Source of the DNA: Nostoc sp. UHCC 0302 | GTDB lineage: Bacteria; Cyanobacteriota; Cyanobacteriia; Cyanobacteriales; Nostocaceae | Direction of reading: 5' to 3' | Length of the DNA stretch: 64,000 nucleotides | NCBI RefSeq assembly: GCF_038096175.1 | Contig: NZ_CP151099.1 | Span: 2,482,501 to 2,546,500 of the forward strand | In this document: positions 29,808 through 39,164 of the stretch, in pieces | Layout: every line of letters begins with the position of its first letter | Position numbering within the stretch: the first letter of the stretch is position 1 | Notes under the pieces: model-generated | Databases searched by the model: none | Told to the model about the DNA's origin: nothing | Seen by the model: the letters and a program-made list of their open reading frames with translations, nothing else | Position numbers and translations under genes: made by a program

Positions 29808-29843
29808 AGCCTAAGTTAGACTTTATCCCATCTAACTTAGGCT
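29808..29843 (-). terminator. Rho-independent terminator after the cysA-like gene
   Basis: A perfect 13-bp stem (AGCCTAAGTTAGA at 29808-29820 with its complement at 29831-29843) has a 10-base loop. On the minus strand it is followed by ATTTTTA. It lies about 80 bases after the stop of the minus-strand ABC gene and insulates that gene from the PKS operon. Confidence 0.85.
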
Positions 29844-29924
29844 GCGTTGTCATAGATTCTCTTTGCTGCATCTATATATCAGATGCTATTTTGATGATTA
29901 ACAGTGCTAATTGTGCTACTTAAC

Positions 29925-30941
29925 TTAAGCCGAATATGTTAAGGGGAAGGACTTGGCATCTTTCGGCTTCACATACACTCGCTGTTGTGGTTCTAACTCC
30001 AACTCATTAAAGCGATCGCGTGTTAAATGCGCCGTCACAACAGGCCCGTCATCTAAGGTTAATTCTACCTGAATTTCCCAACCTAAATGTATCAACCGAC
30101 TAACTGTCGCGGTTGCACTAGCCCCTTCGGGGTGTTTTTCAATCAACACGTCTTGCGGACGCAAAAAGACTTGTGGATGTGGTGCATCAAAGTCATTGCT
30201 CTGAAAAATCTTGCAGGTGTTGGGTAAGACGTTTACTGGGCCGATGAAGCTCATCACAAATGCTGTGGCTGGATTATCGTAAATTTCTGCTGGTGACCCT
30301 ACCTGTTCTACGCACCCTTTATTCATGACCACCACTTCATCGGAAACTTCCATTGCTTCTTCTTGGTCGTGGGTAACGAAAACAGTGGTCACATTAACTT
30401 CATCATGGAGGTGGCGTAACCATGCTCGCAAGTCTTTGCGGACTTTGGCATCAAGTGCGCCAAATGGTTCGTCCAGCAATAATACTTCGGGTTCTACTGC
30501 TAACGCCCTTGCTAAGGCTACCCGCTGTCTTTGACCACCAGACAGTTGTGATGGATAGCGATCGCCTAGCCCACTCAATTGCACTAATTCCAGTAGCTGT
30601 TCTACCCGCCCCTTAATCTTCTTTGCTGCTGCTTTACGTATTTCTAAGCCAAAGGCGATATTTTGCCGCACAGTCAGATGCTTGAAAAGTGCGTAATGTT
30701 GAAATACAAAACCGATATTGCGCTCTTGCACGCTTTGATATGTAGAGTCTTTCCCAGCAAGCAAAATTTTGCCGCTATCTGGCATCTCCAAACCCGCAAT
30801 TAACCGCAACAGGGTAGATTTACCAGACCCAGAGGGCCCAAGCAAAGCAACCAGCGAACCATTCTTGATTTGTAGATCGACCTGATCAACTGCTTTGAAA
30901 CTTCCAAATTGCTTGGATACGTTTTCAACTAATATGCCCAC
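29925..30941 (-). CDS. cysA: CysA-type ABC transporter ATP-binding protein (sulfate/thiosulfate import)
   Basis: The 338-aa protein has a full nucleotide-binding domain: Walker [10 protein letters not shown] near residue 35, Q-loop in [12 protein letters not shown], signature [15 protein letters not shown], Walker [13 protein letters not shown] and the switch histidine in [11 protein letters not shown]. The C-terminal 100 residues (from about 240, [15 protein letters not shown]) form a TOBE-like regulatory domain. Length and sequence fit CysA, the ATPase of the sulfate/thiosulfate importer on the cytoplasmic side of the inner membrane. The permease and binding-protein genes are not beside it, so it may serve permeases encoded elsewhere. 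A related molybdate or phosphonate role cannot be excluded. It ends in its own terminator. Confidence 0.88.
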   Translation of the reverse strand: MGILVENVSKQFGSFKAVDQVDLQIKNGSLVALLGPSGSGKSTLLRLIAGLEMPDSGKILLAGKDSTYQSVQERNIGFVFQHYALFKHLTVRQNIAFGLEIRKAAAKKIKGRVEQLLELVQLSGLGDRYPSQLSGGQRQRVALARALAVEPEVLLLDEPFGALDAKVRKDLRAWLRHLHDEVNVTTVFVTHDQEEAMEVSDEVVVMNKGCVEQVGSPAEIYDNPATAFVMSFIGPVNVLPNTCKIFQSNDFDAPHPQVFLRPQDVLIEKHPEGASATATVSRLIHLGWEIQVELTLDDGPVVTAHLTRDRFNELELEPQQRVYVKPKDAKSFPLTYSA

Positions 30942-31704
30942 TACCGCTGTCCCTCTATAAAAAATCTACGCCTAATTGCTAGGATTGCCGTGTTATACAT
31001 ATATCATAAATAACTATTGACAGGTAAACAAAATTTGGGCTAACTACTAGCGGACGGGAGTGGAAAGTAGAGAAAAGTCTTACTAGTCAATAAGCAAGTG
31101 TTAATACGCTGACGTTAAGACTTCTTGATAATAAAATACTTTTGTTGACATTATGCGGCTGCCCTCGATATCATCCCATTGCCACAAAGAATCGTATTAG
31201 ATGTGCAAGAAAATTTCCAGGGTTGCTAAATACGCCTTTATTCTTTCTTGTTAAACTCTTATTCTCTGCGCTTCTGCGTGAGACAAATTCATATTTTCAC
31301 TTGACAAAACCTTAATTTACTTAGAATTTCTTAGTTATGCACAACATTCTACAAGTTGTAAGCTAACTAGATAACTATTAGTACTATTACATTAAGCGTA
31401 AATAACAAGATTCTCGATCCAAGAGTCTCAAATTTTGTTTGTAATTTGATGGTAATTGACTGATTAAAGTTGAGTAAATGAACAAGCGATCGCTTTTTCA
31501 TTTAAGTTAATTTGTATTGAACTACAGCTTTCACATCTATCTGGAGAGTGAGGTTGCTTGTATAGGTAGAAAATTTTATTTGTGTATTAAAATTACCTAA
31601 AATTACATTTTTCCTGAATTGATTGCAAGAGATTAATTAGTAAAGAGAGTAAATTAGCACTCGCTACAATTAATAATGATCTTCAACGTACGTAAATCAA
31701 ACTT
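30942..31704. other. Divergent intergenic region (about 760 bp)
   Basis: The spacer separates the cysA-like gene (minus) from the RTX repeat-protein gene (plus) and must hold both promoters. It is AT-rich. It holds one arm of the spacer repeat family near 31260 (CTCTGCGCTTCTGCGTGAGA) and one HIP1 octamer near 31487. No gene is visible. Confidence 0.5.
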
Positions 31705-34206
31705 ATGTCATCTACTACAACATATATTTACGACAGTAACGGCAATCTCACCAGTGAGAAAATTGATAACAATAGTGATGGACTAGCAGAATCAGTAATT
31801 ACTTATAATCTCATTTCCTCTAGCTCTGACCATGATGGCAATGATCAGCTTGAAAATGTTACGACCTACGTTTACAATGCCGACGGCAAGCTAATATCTT
31901 CTAGCTCTGACGGAAATGGCGACGGCACGGTTGACTCTATAGAACTCAATACCTATGATACCAACGGCAACTTGATATTAGTTACCCGAGACTCAAATAA
32001 CGATGGTGTATTTGAGTTTGTTTCCACTTCTACCTATGATCTTAAGGGCAACTTAATATCAGAAACTACTGATCCAACTTATAGTGGTAAGCAAGTCACT
32101 ACTTATACCTATGATCCAAAAGATAACCTCACATCTGTAAGTTCCGACTCTGATAGTGAAGATACGTACGAACAAGCAATTAGCTATACTTATGATGCTA
32201 ATAGTAGACTGATAGATAACCCTAGCCCTGGCGCTTCTTCTACCGCTGCATACGATGCTAACGGTAGTCTAACATCTAGCTCCTTTATTGATGGTGAAGG
32301 TAGTACAGACTCCACTTATACTTACGATAACAATGGTAGACTAGCAACCCAAAGAACCGAACAACTTTACAGATATGGCTTTGATGTAAATACATCTACC
32401 TATAGTTATGATACCGAAGGTAATCTGACAGCCGTCAACTCTGTAGGTGATATTAATGGTGATATTAATGGCAGCTTCACAAATAACACCAAATCTATTT
32501 ATAGCTACGATGCTGACGGTAACTTGATATCCCAAAGCGATAAATCAGTTGCACGCGGCTCTATAAATTATATTTATAAATCTGTTACAACCTATACCTA
32601 TGATTCTGAAGGCAACCGCACATCTAAAACCTCTAGCTCTGATTATGATGACGGTATCAGTGAATATGCCACTGCCACTATCACTACCTATGATGCTAAC
32701 GGTAACCAGACATCTTTTAGCTATGACTCTAATGGCGACGGCATAGTTGATTCTTTCTCTACTTCTACCTACAATGCCGACGGCAATGTGATATCTGGAA
32801 GTACTGACTCTAATAATAATGACGGCAAAGTTGACTCTACCGTATCTTTGACCTACGACGCCAACAGTAACCTTATATCATACAGCACTGACTCTAATAA
32901 TGATAGTAAAGTTGACTCTGTAACTATCTATAGTTACGATGCCAACGGCAATCGTACATCTGAAAGCCAGGACTCCAATGCCGACGGGACAGTTGACTAT
33001 GTGTATAACACCATCTATGATCGCACAGTCACAACTCAAGACACCGACGGTGATGGCACGGCTGATGCAGTTACTACTTATAAATACAATGCTAAAGGTC
33101 AGCTGATATCTGAGCAGACTGACAACAATAAAGATGGCATCATTGACGCATTCACTGCATACAGATATGATGCTGGCGGCAAACTAACGACTAAAAGATT
33201 TGACGCAGGTAACGACGGCACTATTGATACAGTTACTACTTATGGTTACGATGCCAACGGCAAGCTAATATCTGAACAGTTCGACAGCAAAATTGATGGA
33301 CTCAGTGATACGTTGACTACCTATGCCTACAATGCCTTGGGTAATTTGGCAACTAAGACTGTTGATGCTGGGATTGTTGATGGTCAACTTGTTTCAGTCA
33401 CTACCTACAACTACGATACTACTGGCAAACTGATATCTGAGAAGATTGACGAAAATAATGATGGTGTCACTGATACGCTTGTCAGCTACATCTATGGTGA
33501 CAAAGGTAGACTCGTAGCCAAGACCATTGATGATAATGCAGTAGAGGGTTTGACCCTGAATGGTAGCAGTGGTAATGATGAGTTGATTGGTGATGCTGGC
33601 AATGACCAAATCTCTGGTGGTGACGGAAATGATGAACTGTTGGGATTAGCTGGTAACGACAAAATTTTTGGTGGCAATGGGAATGATGATTTAGTCGGAT
33701 TTGATGGCTATGACCAACTTGTTGGTGGCAATGGTAATGATCAACTTTCAGGATTTGATGGCAATGACCAACTTAAGGGAGGCAATGGCAGTGATACTCT
33801 CATCGGCGGGGAAGGTGGAGATATTCTGACTGGTGGAAATCGTAGTGATAGGTTTGTGTTTGAGAATTTAACAGATTCCTTATTGTCTAATTTTGATGCA
33901 ATTACAGACTTGAAGATTGGTATAGACATTATTGATGCACCAAATGCTGTAAATGCTTTAAATGTTGAGCAATTTGGCACTATTAGAACTCTAAATGAGT
34001 CCAAAATCCAAACCTTGCTAGACACAACTAGTTTTGTTGCTAATCAAGCAGCGACGTTTACTCTCGGTGTAGCTACACATCCTGATCTTGGACTACGAAC
34101 TTTCTTAGCTGTTAATGATTCTACCAACGGATTTGACGCCAAAACTGACAGCATCATTGAGATCACTGGTTACAGCGGTAATTTAGGTGCATTGTCGATT
34201 GTTTAA
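31705..34206 (+). CDS. Large secreted-type repeat protein: about 20 YD/calcium-loop repeats plus RTX tail (833 aa)
   Basis: Residues 1 to about 610 are about 20 imperfect repeats of 24-30 residues. Each begins TTYxYDANGNLIS, as in YD/Rhs repeats, and many continue with a DSNNDGTVDS loop that matches DxNxDG calcium-binding loops. Residues about 613-715 are RTX nonapeptides (GGNGNDQL type, around ten copies). The last 115 residues hold a globular tail typical of cyanobacterial RTX proteins (DRFVFENLTDSL, VNDSTNGFDAKTDSIIEI). There is no N-terminal signal peptide, so export by a type I system through a C-terminal signal is likely. No toxin or Rhs core domain is seen, so a calcium-stiffened adhesin or sheath protein is more plausible than a toxin. 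The gene stands alone. Confidence 0.85.
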   Translation: MSSTTTYIYDSNGNLTSEKIDNNSDGLAESVITYNLISSSSDHDGNDQLENVTTYVYNADGKLISSSSDGNGDGTVDSIELNTYDTNGNLILVTRDSNNDGVFEFVSTSTYDLKGNLISETTDPTYSGKQVTTYTYDPKDNLTSVSSDSDSEDTYEQAISYTYDANSRLIDNPSPGASSTAAYDANGSLTSSSFIDGEGSTDSTYTYDNNGRLATQRTEQLYRYGFDVNTSTYSYDTEGNLTAVNSVGDINGDINGSFTNNTKSIYSYDADGNLISQSDKSVARGSINYIYKSVTTYTYDSEGNRTSKTSSSDYDDGISEYATATITTYDANGNQTSFSYDSNGDGIVDSFSTSTYNADGNVISGSTDSNNNDGKVDSTVSLTYDANSNLISYSTDSNNDSKVDSVTIYSYDANGNRTSESQDSNADGTVDYVYNTIYDRTVTTQDTDGDGTADAVTTYKYNAKGQLISEQTDNNKDGIIDAFTAYRYDAGGKLTTKRFDAGNDGTIDTVTTYGYDANGKLISEQFDSKIDGLSDTLTTYAYNALGNLATKTVDAGIVDGQLVSVTTYNYDTTGKLISEKIDENNDGVTDTLVSYIYGDKGRLVAKTIDDNAVEGLTLNGSSGNDELIGDAGNDQISGGDGNDELLGLAGNDKIFGGNGNDDLVGFDGYDQLVGGNGNDQLSGFDGNDQLKGGNGSDTLIGGEGGDILTGGNRSDRFVFENLTDSLLSNFDAITDLKIGIDIIDAPNAVNALNVEQFGTIRTLNESKIQTLLDTTSFVANQAATFTLGVATHPDLGLRTFLAVNDSTNGFDAKTDSIIEITGYSGNLGALSIV

Positions 34207-34382
34207 GCAAAGTCTAAAGTCACTCAATTTTATGAGAGATTTTGCCCAATCCCCAGTCCCGAATTGTATCGAAACATTAAGGAATATTGCATTTAACCCA
34301 AAACCTGGAGGTAGAGCGAGAAATCAGCCAAAAGACCGTGATACGATGCTCTCGGTAAATGTGAAGATTGGGAGAAAGACCT

Positions 34383-35603
34383 TTGACACTACGGGTTGCT
34401 GTTATTGGGTCAGGCCCTGCTGGTTCATCTGCCGCTGAAACACTGGCAAAAGCTGGGATTGAAACCTACCTGTTTGAGCGGAAGCTAGACAATGCTAAGC
34501 CCTGTGGGGGTGCTATTCCCCTGTGTATGGTGGGTGAGTTTGACCTACCACCAGAGATTATCGATCGCCGCGTGCGGAAGATGAAAATGATTTCGCCTTC
34601 CAATCGTGAGGTTGATATCAATCTGTTAAATGAAGACGAATATATTGGAATGTGTCGCCGTGAGGTGCTGGATGGTTTCTTGAGAAATCGTGCAGCAAAA
34701 CTAGGTGCAAATTTAATTAATGCCACTGTTCATAAACTCGATATACCCACAAACAATAGCGACCCTTATACCATCCATTACGTTGACCACACTGAAGGTG
34801 GCGCACAGGGGATTGCCAAAACCCTGAAAGTGGATCTAATTATTGGGGCAGATGGGGCAAATTCCCGCGTTGCTAAAGAAATGGATGCAGGGGATTATAA
34901 TTATGCGATCGCTTTTCAAGAGCGGATTCGCTTACCCGAAGACAAGATGGCATACTATAACGACCTCGCCGAGATGTACGTCGGCGATGACGTTTCTACT
35001 GACTTCTACGCTTGGGTTTTCCCCAAATATGACCACGTAGCTGTGGGTACTGGCACGATGCACGTCAATAAAGCCAGCATCAAACAGTTACAAGCCGGAA
35101 TTCGCGCCCGTGCTTCCGAGAAGTTGGCAGGCGGTAAAATCATCAAAGTAGAAGCGCACCCTATTCCTGAACATCCCCGTCCTCGTCGCGTTGTTGGTCG
35201 CATCGCTTTGGTGGGAGATGCTGCTGGTTATGTTACCAAATCCTCTGGTGAAGGCATTTACTTTGCCGCTAAGTCTGGGCGGATGTGTGCCGAAACAATT
35301 GTGGAGGCGTCTAACAGTGGAAACCGTATTCCTACAGAAGATGACCTCAAAATTTATCTGAAGCGTTGGGATAAAAAATACGGACTCACTTACAAGGTGC
35401 TGGACATCCTGCAAAGCGTATTCTATCGTTCTGACGCCACCCGCGAGGCGTTTGTAGAAATGTGCGGCGACCTTGATGTACAAAAGCTGACATTCGATAG
35501 CTATCTATATAAGACGGTTGTCCCAGCTAATCCTATTACTCAACTAAAAATTACTGCCAAAACTATTGGTAGCTTAATTCGAGGTAATGCACTTGCTCCT
35601 TAA
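34383..35603 (+). CDS. chlP: Geranylgeranyl reductase ChlP
   Basis: This flavoprotein reduces the geranylgeranyl group of chlorophyll a precursors and geranylgeranyl diphosphate to phytyl, supplying chlorophyll, tocopherol and phylloquinone tails at the thylakoid membrane. The N-terminus has a dinucleotide-binding GSGPAGSSAAETLAKAG motif. It continues with ERKLDNAKPCGGAIPLCMV, which is diagnostic of ChlP, then IIGADGANSRVAKEM and the flavin-contact GDAAGYVTKSSGEG. A TTG start at 34383, eight bases after GGAG, gives MTLRVAVIGSG and 406 aa, the usual length. An earlier in-frame TTG at 34368 is less likely. A clear terminator follows. The gene is not linked to other chlorophyll genes here. Confidence 0.96.
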   Translation: MTLRVAVIGSGPAGSSAAETLAKAGIETYLFERKLDNAKPCGGAIPLCMVGEFDLPPEIIDRRVRKMKMISPSNREVDINLLNEDEYIGMCRREVLDGFLRNRAAKLGANLINATVHKLDIPTNNSDPYTIHYVDHTEGGAQGIAKTLKVDLIIGADGANSRVAKEMDAGDYNYAIAFQERIRLPEDKMAYYNDLAEMYVGDDVSTDFYAWVFPKYDHVAVGTGTMHVNKASIKQLQAGIRARASEKLAGGKIIKVEAHPIPEHPRPRRVVGRIALVGDAAGYVTKSSGEGIYFAAKSGRMCAETIVEASNSGNRIPTEDDLKIYLKRWDKKYGLTYKVLDILQSVFYRSDATREAFVEMCGDLDVQKLTFDSYLYKTVVPANPITQLKITAKTIGSLIRGNALAP

Positions 35604-35642
35604 CTGAGTACTGAGTGCTAAAAGTGGGGACATAGAAAATTA

Positions 35643-35678
35643 GGAGTAGAGAATCCAGAAGTTTGAATTCTCTACTCC
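35643..35678 (+). terminator. Terminator-like hairpin after chlP
   Basis: A 12-bp perfect stem (GGAGTAGAGAAT at 35643-35654 with ATTCTCTACTCC at 35667-35678) lies 40 bases after the chlP stop. It is followed by a moderately T-rich stretch. Confidence 0.72.
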
Positions 35679-35913
35679 TTTGCTATTTTCAACAAACTAG
35701 GACTTCCAGCAGAATTCATAGAGAATTGTGAAGTAGCTTCCGCTGATGGTGAGTGTTTCTAGTGCTTAAAACATCCCAATAAACAATTTTTTAAAAAGAT
35801 TGAAGTCAGGTAGTTTATGCAGATTTTATATTTTATTTACCTGGCTTATGTATGAGTTAAATAGTATATGATAGATAAGCGTTGTTTCTATCATCGCCCT
35901 TAGCATCAATAAA

Positions 35914-35938
35914 AACCCCTGGTAGCTACCCAGGGGTT
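35914..35938 (-). terminator. Rho-independent terminator after the esterase gene (minus strand)
   Basis: A 9-bp GC-rich stem (AACCCCTGG with CCAGGGGTT) is followed on the minus strand by TTTTTATTG. It lies about 225 bases after the stop of the minus-strand hydrolase gene. The rest of the 35604-36162 spacer is AT-rich and shows no gene. Confidence 0.78.
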
Positions 35939-36162
35939 ATGCAAGTCAGTACTTTTCGCATGGAATGTATCCCACTCAAATACAGTAGCAAGCCTCTAAT
36001 CTGTAGGTATGCCATTTTGCCGAATAAAAAAAGACCTCAACAGTGAACCAAGGGTTGATTGTTTCTAAAATAGCGATAATCTACAAAGCTATTATTCCCA
36101 AGGAAGCAAGTGAATACTCCTAGCCTACCAAAAGATACCTATAGATAAAAAAGATGAAATTA

Positions 36163-37362
36163 TTAGTTGGACAATGCCCAAGCCAGAAACCTTTCAGTAT
36201 GATATAAGGCTAATTGATTGCTGACACCGTTGAAAATAGCATCAAAAGCGTGTTCTGCCCAAGGAATTTCTAGGAAAACAGCAGTATTTTCAGAGTCATG
36301 TAAACGTTGATACATTTGTCTGCCATATCGGGCTTCTACCAAATGATCACGACTGCCGTAAACTAATAAAGTTGGTGGTAAAGAGTGGGTGACATAATTT
36401 ATCGGTGAAGCGATTTGATACTCATGAGGGAATTCTTCTACAGAACCACCTATAAACCTTTTTAAAACAGCGCGAGTGTTAATCGGATCAGGATATGGCG
36501 GTGATTTGTATCCTTGAGTTAAATCAACAGGCCCATAATAGCTTACTACAGCACGGATAGGAGGTGCATCTGATTGATAAGCCGCTAACATTGCCAAGTG
36601 CGCTCCCGCAGAGCGTCCTAATAAAATCATACGTTGTGGATCAGCTTCATATTCACTTGCGTGTTGGCGAATAAAATTGAGGGCTGTATTCACGTCATCT
36701 AACTGAGCTGGAAATCGATATTGAGGTGCGTGTCGATAATCAATGGCAAATACTGTATACCCATGACTTGCCATATACTGATTAAACTCACGATTGGCGT
36801 GAGGAGTACCATATTGCCAAGCTCCACCATAAATCACCACCAACGCTGGATATTTACCTACTTTTGGCGGTTGATAAACTTCTATTTTTAAAGGTACTCC
36901 CGCAGGCATAGCAAACAAAATACCTGATTGATGACGCGTTTTACCTGATGAAATGCCCTGCAAAGTATTAGCTAAAACAAAAGGACTGGGTTGCATTTTG
37001 GCGCTTGCTAGTACTGGAATTTTATCTAAATAATCTTGACCTAACCCCCGTTTCATCGCTTCCGACATCTGTATTTGAGTCGATGGTATATTCACTAGCA
37101 CTAACGCACAAATTAACAATCCGATTAAGCTGACAATACAGGTTAGGCGCTGTAGTTGACGCTGACGTATGCAGAAAAAACAAAGCAACAAAGAAAATAG
37201 ATTTAATCCAAATAACCAGGGACTGACTTCTGGCGCTCCCACTGCTAAATTGAGTAAAAACATATTGGGAGCAGGAATAATAATCCAAGAACTGATAAAT
37301 AAGCTAGTAAAACTTAGTAATAATGCAGCCCATGACAAAACTATTTTCTTTCTATCACACAT
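36163..37362 (-). CDS. Membrane-anchored alpha/beta-hydrolase (esterase/lipase-like, 399 aa)
   Basis: The first 110 residues hold about three hydrophobic helices (IVLSWAALLLSFTSLFI; WLFGLNLFSLLLCFFC; LIGLLICALVLV). The rest is a carboxylesterase-like alpha/beta-hydrolase (BD-FAE/hormone-sensitive-lipase type). An oxyanion-hole segment reads VVIYGGAWQYG, the nucleophile is in GRSAGAHLAM, the acid is probably the Asp in YGSRDHLVEA, and the His is in WAEHAFDAI. The substrate is unknown. The layout of a membrane domain followed by a soluble hydrolase suggests action on lipid-soluble or periplasmic esters. The terminator at 35914-35938 probably ends its transcript. Confidence 0.85.
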   Translation of the reverse strand: MCDRKKIVLSWAALLLSFTSLFISSWIIIPAPNMFLLNLAVGAPEVSPWLFGLNLFSLLLCFFCIRQRQLQRLTCIVSLIGLLICALVLVNIPSTQIQMSEAMKRGLGQDYLDKIPVLASAKMQPSPFVLANTLQGISSGKTRHQSGILFAMPAGVPLKIEVYQPPKVGKYPALVVIYGGAWQYGTPHANREFNQYMASHGYTVFAIDYRHAPQYRFPAQLDDVNTALNFIRQHASEYEADPQRMILLGRSAGAHLAMLAAYQSDAPPIRAVVSYYGPVDLTQGYKSPPYPDPINTRAVLKRFIGGSVEEFPHEYQIASPINYVTHSLPPTLLVYGSRDHLVEARYGRQMYQRLHDSENTAVFLEIPWAEHAFDAIFNGVSNQLALYHTERFLAWALSN

Positions 37363-37545
37363 ATATCAGAATTCAGGTGGTCGCCGAGCGCAATCGAGGT
37401 GCTGAGCGTAGCCGAAGTGAGTCAGGAGTAGAAACGTAATTAATTGCCTCCATAGAGGAGTTAGGAAGCAAATTAGCTCTATATCTTGCTATTGAGTTAA
37501 AAATGTGTACCTCGTTAAGTTGCAAACTGCTGTATTACTAAATAT

Positions 37546-37962
37546 TTAATAATCCGTGACTTGGTTTCTGTTGGATTTAATCTGTCCATGTTTAGTTTTG
37601 TGGTCAAGGCGCTTTTTCTGAGAGTTACGAGTTGGTTTAGTCGGTTTGCGCTTTTGGGGCAGTATTACTGCACTTTTGATGAGTTCTTGGAGCCGTTTTA
37701 ACGCTTCCTCTCGGTTCTTCTCCTGGCTTCGGTGTTCCTGGGCTTTGATTACAACGACTCCTTCCTGATTAATGCGTCGGTCATTTAGCTTCAAAAGCTG
37801 CTCTTTATAGAAAGTGGGTAATGATGAAGTCTCGATTTTAAAGCGTAAGTGGATAGCTGTAGAAACCTTGTTAACGTTTTGACCTCCCGCTCCTTGAGAG
37901 CGAATCGCACTTATTTCTATGTCTGTATCGGGGATGATAATTTTGTTAGAAATTTGCAGCAT
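37546..37962 (-). CDS. arfB: Peptidyl-tRNA hydrolase ArfB (ribosome rescue)
   Basis: The 138-aa protein has the GGQ release-factor loop in RSQGAGGQNVNKVSTAI (residues about 23-40), where the Gly-Gly-Gln reaches the peptidyl-transferase centre and hydrolyses peptidyl-tRNA on stalled ribosomes. The C-terminus is a long basic tail (KKRLDHKTKHGQIKSNR) that in ArfB enters the empty mRNA channel. It lacks the codon-recognition domain of RF1/RF2. The length matches ArfB (YaeJ) proteins. The gene stands alone on the minus strand. Confidence 0.95.
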   Translation of the reverse strand: MLQISNKIIIPDTDIEISAIRSQGAGGQNVNKVSTAIHLRFKIETSSLPTFYKEQLLKLNDRRINQEGVVVIKAQEHRSQEKNREEALKRLQELIKSAVILPQKRKPTKPTRNSQKKRLDHKTKHGQIKSNRNQVTDY

Positions 37963-38195
37963 AACTTAAATATATAGCTTCCAAAGTGCCTTTGTGTAGC
38001 ATTTTCAAGAAGGAACAAAAACAATAGCAGGCATAAAACTCAGATACTATTCTAGATTGATCATAAAAAATTTCACTCATTTGGGAATTAGATAGGGGTT
38101 AATAAAAGCTATACACTATGTAAATAATAAAGCTGCGATCGCTAATTTATAGAGTTAACTTATAGGAAAATAATCAACTAGTCGGTAGGCTCTTA
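37963..38195. other. Intergenic spacer before the candidate small RNA
   Basis: This is the first part of a 1.2-kb gene-poor stretch (37963-39164). It is AT-rich and includes the arfB promoter region. No coding frame longer than a few dozen codons has support. Confidence 0.4.
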
Positions 38196-38201
38196 TATAA
38201 T
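38196..38201 (+). promoter_or_regulatory. Candidate -10 box (TATAAT) for an orphan transcript
   Basis: A consensus TATAAT on the plus strand stands about 90 bases before an orphan terminator hairpin. No good -35 box is visible at the usual distance, so the call is tentative. Confidence 0.4.
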
Positions 38202-38207
38202 ACCTCA

Positions 38208-38333
38208 TTCAGCATTGAGCCAAGGCTAAGTAAGCCGCAAGTATAGGTGGAAACTTTAGCTAAGTCTAATGCTTCTGGTATATCAAAACTAAAAGCGATC
38301 ACAGATTTTTAAATCATGCGATCGCTTTTTTTT
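38208..38333 (+). ncRNA. Candidate small RNA (about 125 nt)
   Basis: A TATAAT box precedes this segment, and it ends in a strong plus-strand terminator: AAAAGCGATC at 38291-38300 pairs with GATCGCTTTT at 38320-38329, followed by a T run. The nearest plus-strand gene upstream is chlP, 2.6 kb away and with its own hairpin. No credible start codon and frame fit within the segment. It contains a GGAAACTTT stretch, a little like the GGAAACA loops of Yfr2 RNAs, but I cannot assign it to that family. Confidence 0.45.
38291..38333 (+). terminator. Orphan Rho-independent terminator containing a HIP1-related stem
   Basis: A 10-bp stem of the AAAAGCGATC type with a 19-base loop is followed by eight T residues. 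No plus-strand gene precedes it, which is the main evidence for the candidate small RNA. Confidence 0.75.
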
Positions 38334-39083
38334 CTACTGGGTAAATTATAATTGTGACCCACCTAAAATACACATATTAAGCACTTGTCAATCTTAAGTT
38401 CACTGACTCAACAAAATCGCTGCTGAACTAAGTGTAAAGCCAATTTGAGGCTAAAGATATACTGAAATTATCTAGAATATGGACTCTGGACTGAGTAACG
38501 AATTAAGGCTATCTGAGTACTTGAGCAACATAGTGAAAAGTACATAGTTTATAACCATAAGAGTAGGTATTACTATGTGATGTGTCCTAACCAAAGTAAT
38601 TTTCATAATCGTTGTGATTGAGTTGATTTCTATTACAGAAAAGTGAAGTGAGAGCATTGAAAATAGTTCTCGGCTTCGTCAATATCAAGAAAAGCGAAGA
38701 CAAAGGTTTTTAATTGATATGAACGAGTATTCTAATGAAACAATTCAATTGTCTAGATGTATGCTCTTGTTTGAAACTGCAACTTAAAAATTAGTAGCAG
38801 CGTCAACAATTTGCTTGGTACTACACTCACTTCTAGTAAACAATTACAATTTATACTTACCAAAATCGCAATGAAATCGGTTTAAATACTGATTATGCTA
38901 AGTAAATATTTAGGTTATAGCTAAATTTACGGGGTACTCTTCAGACTATTGATAGACCCTATATACCCTTAAAGAGAGACAGAATACTTACGAAAACAAA
39001 GTAATATCTGCTCTAATCCTAATAATTGCTGTGTTTCTTTGATTTCATGTGGTGGATAAAAAATTGCTATTAAGGCAAATGTT

Positions 39084-39104
39084 ACCCCGTTCACGGGGTT
39101 TTTT
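39084..39104 (+). terminator. Second orphan Rho-independent terminator
   Basis: ACCCCGT at 39084-39090 pairs with ACGGGGT at 39093-39099 around a 2-base loop, then a run of T. It has no plus-strand gene upstream within the 38334-39083 spacer. That spacer is AT-rich and shows only very short frames, for example one of 22 codons near 38719. Confidence 0.7.
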
Positions 39105-39164
39105 ATTAAGGAGCGTTTTCCAAGAGCGTTAAGTAGTAAGACGTGCTGTATAACTGTAAATTAC

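Noticed and set aside
31705-33540. Dense repeats at 31.7-33.5 kb as noncoding satellite or CRISPR
   Set aside because: A single 833-codon frame covers them and the repeats are conserved at protein level.
34187-34438. 83-codon frame overlapping the end of the RTX gene and the start of chlP
   Set aside because: It overlaps two well-supported genes in another frame and has no recognisable features.
38472-38657. 61-codon minus-strand frame in the gene-poor stretch
   Set aside because: No ribosome-binding site, domain or conserved-looking composition. AT-rich chance frame.
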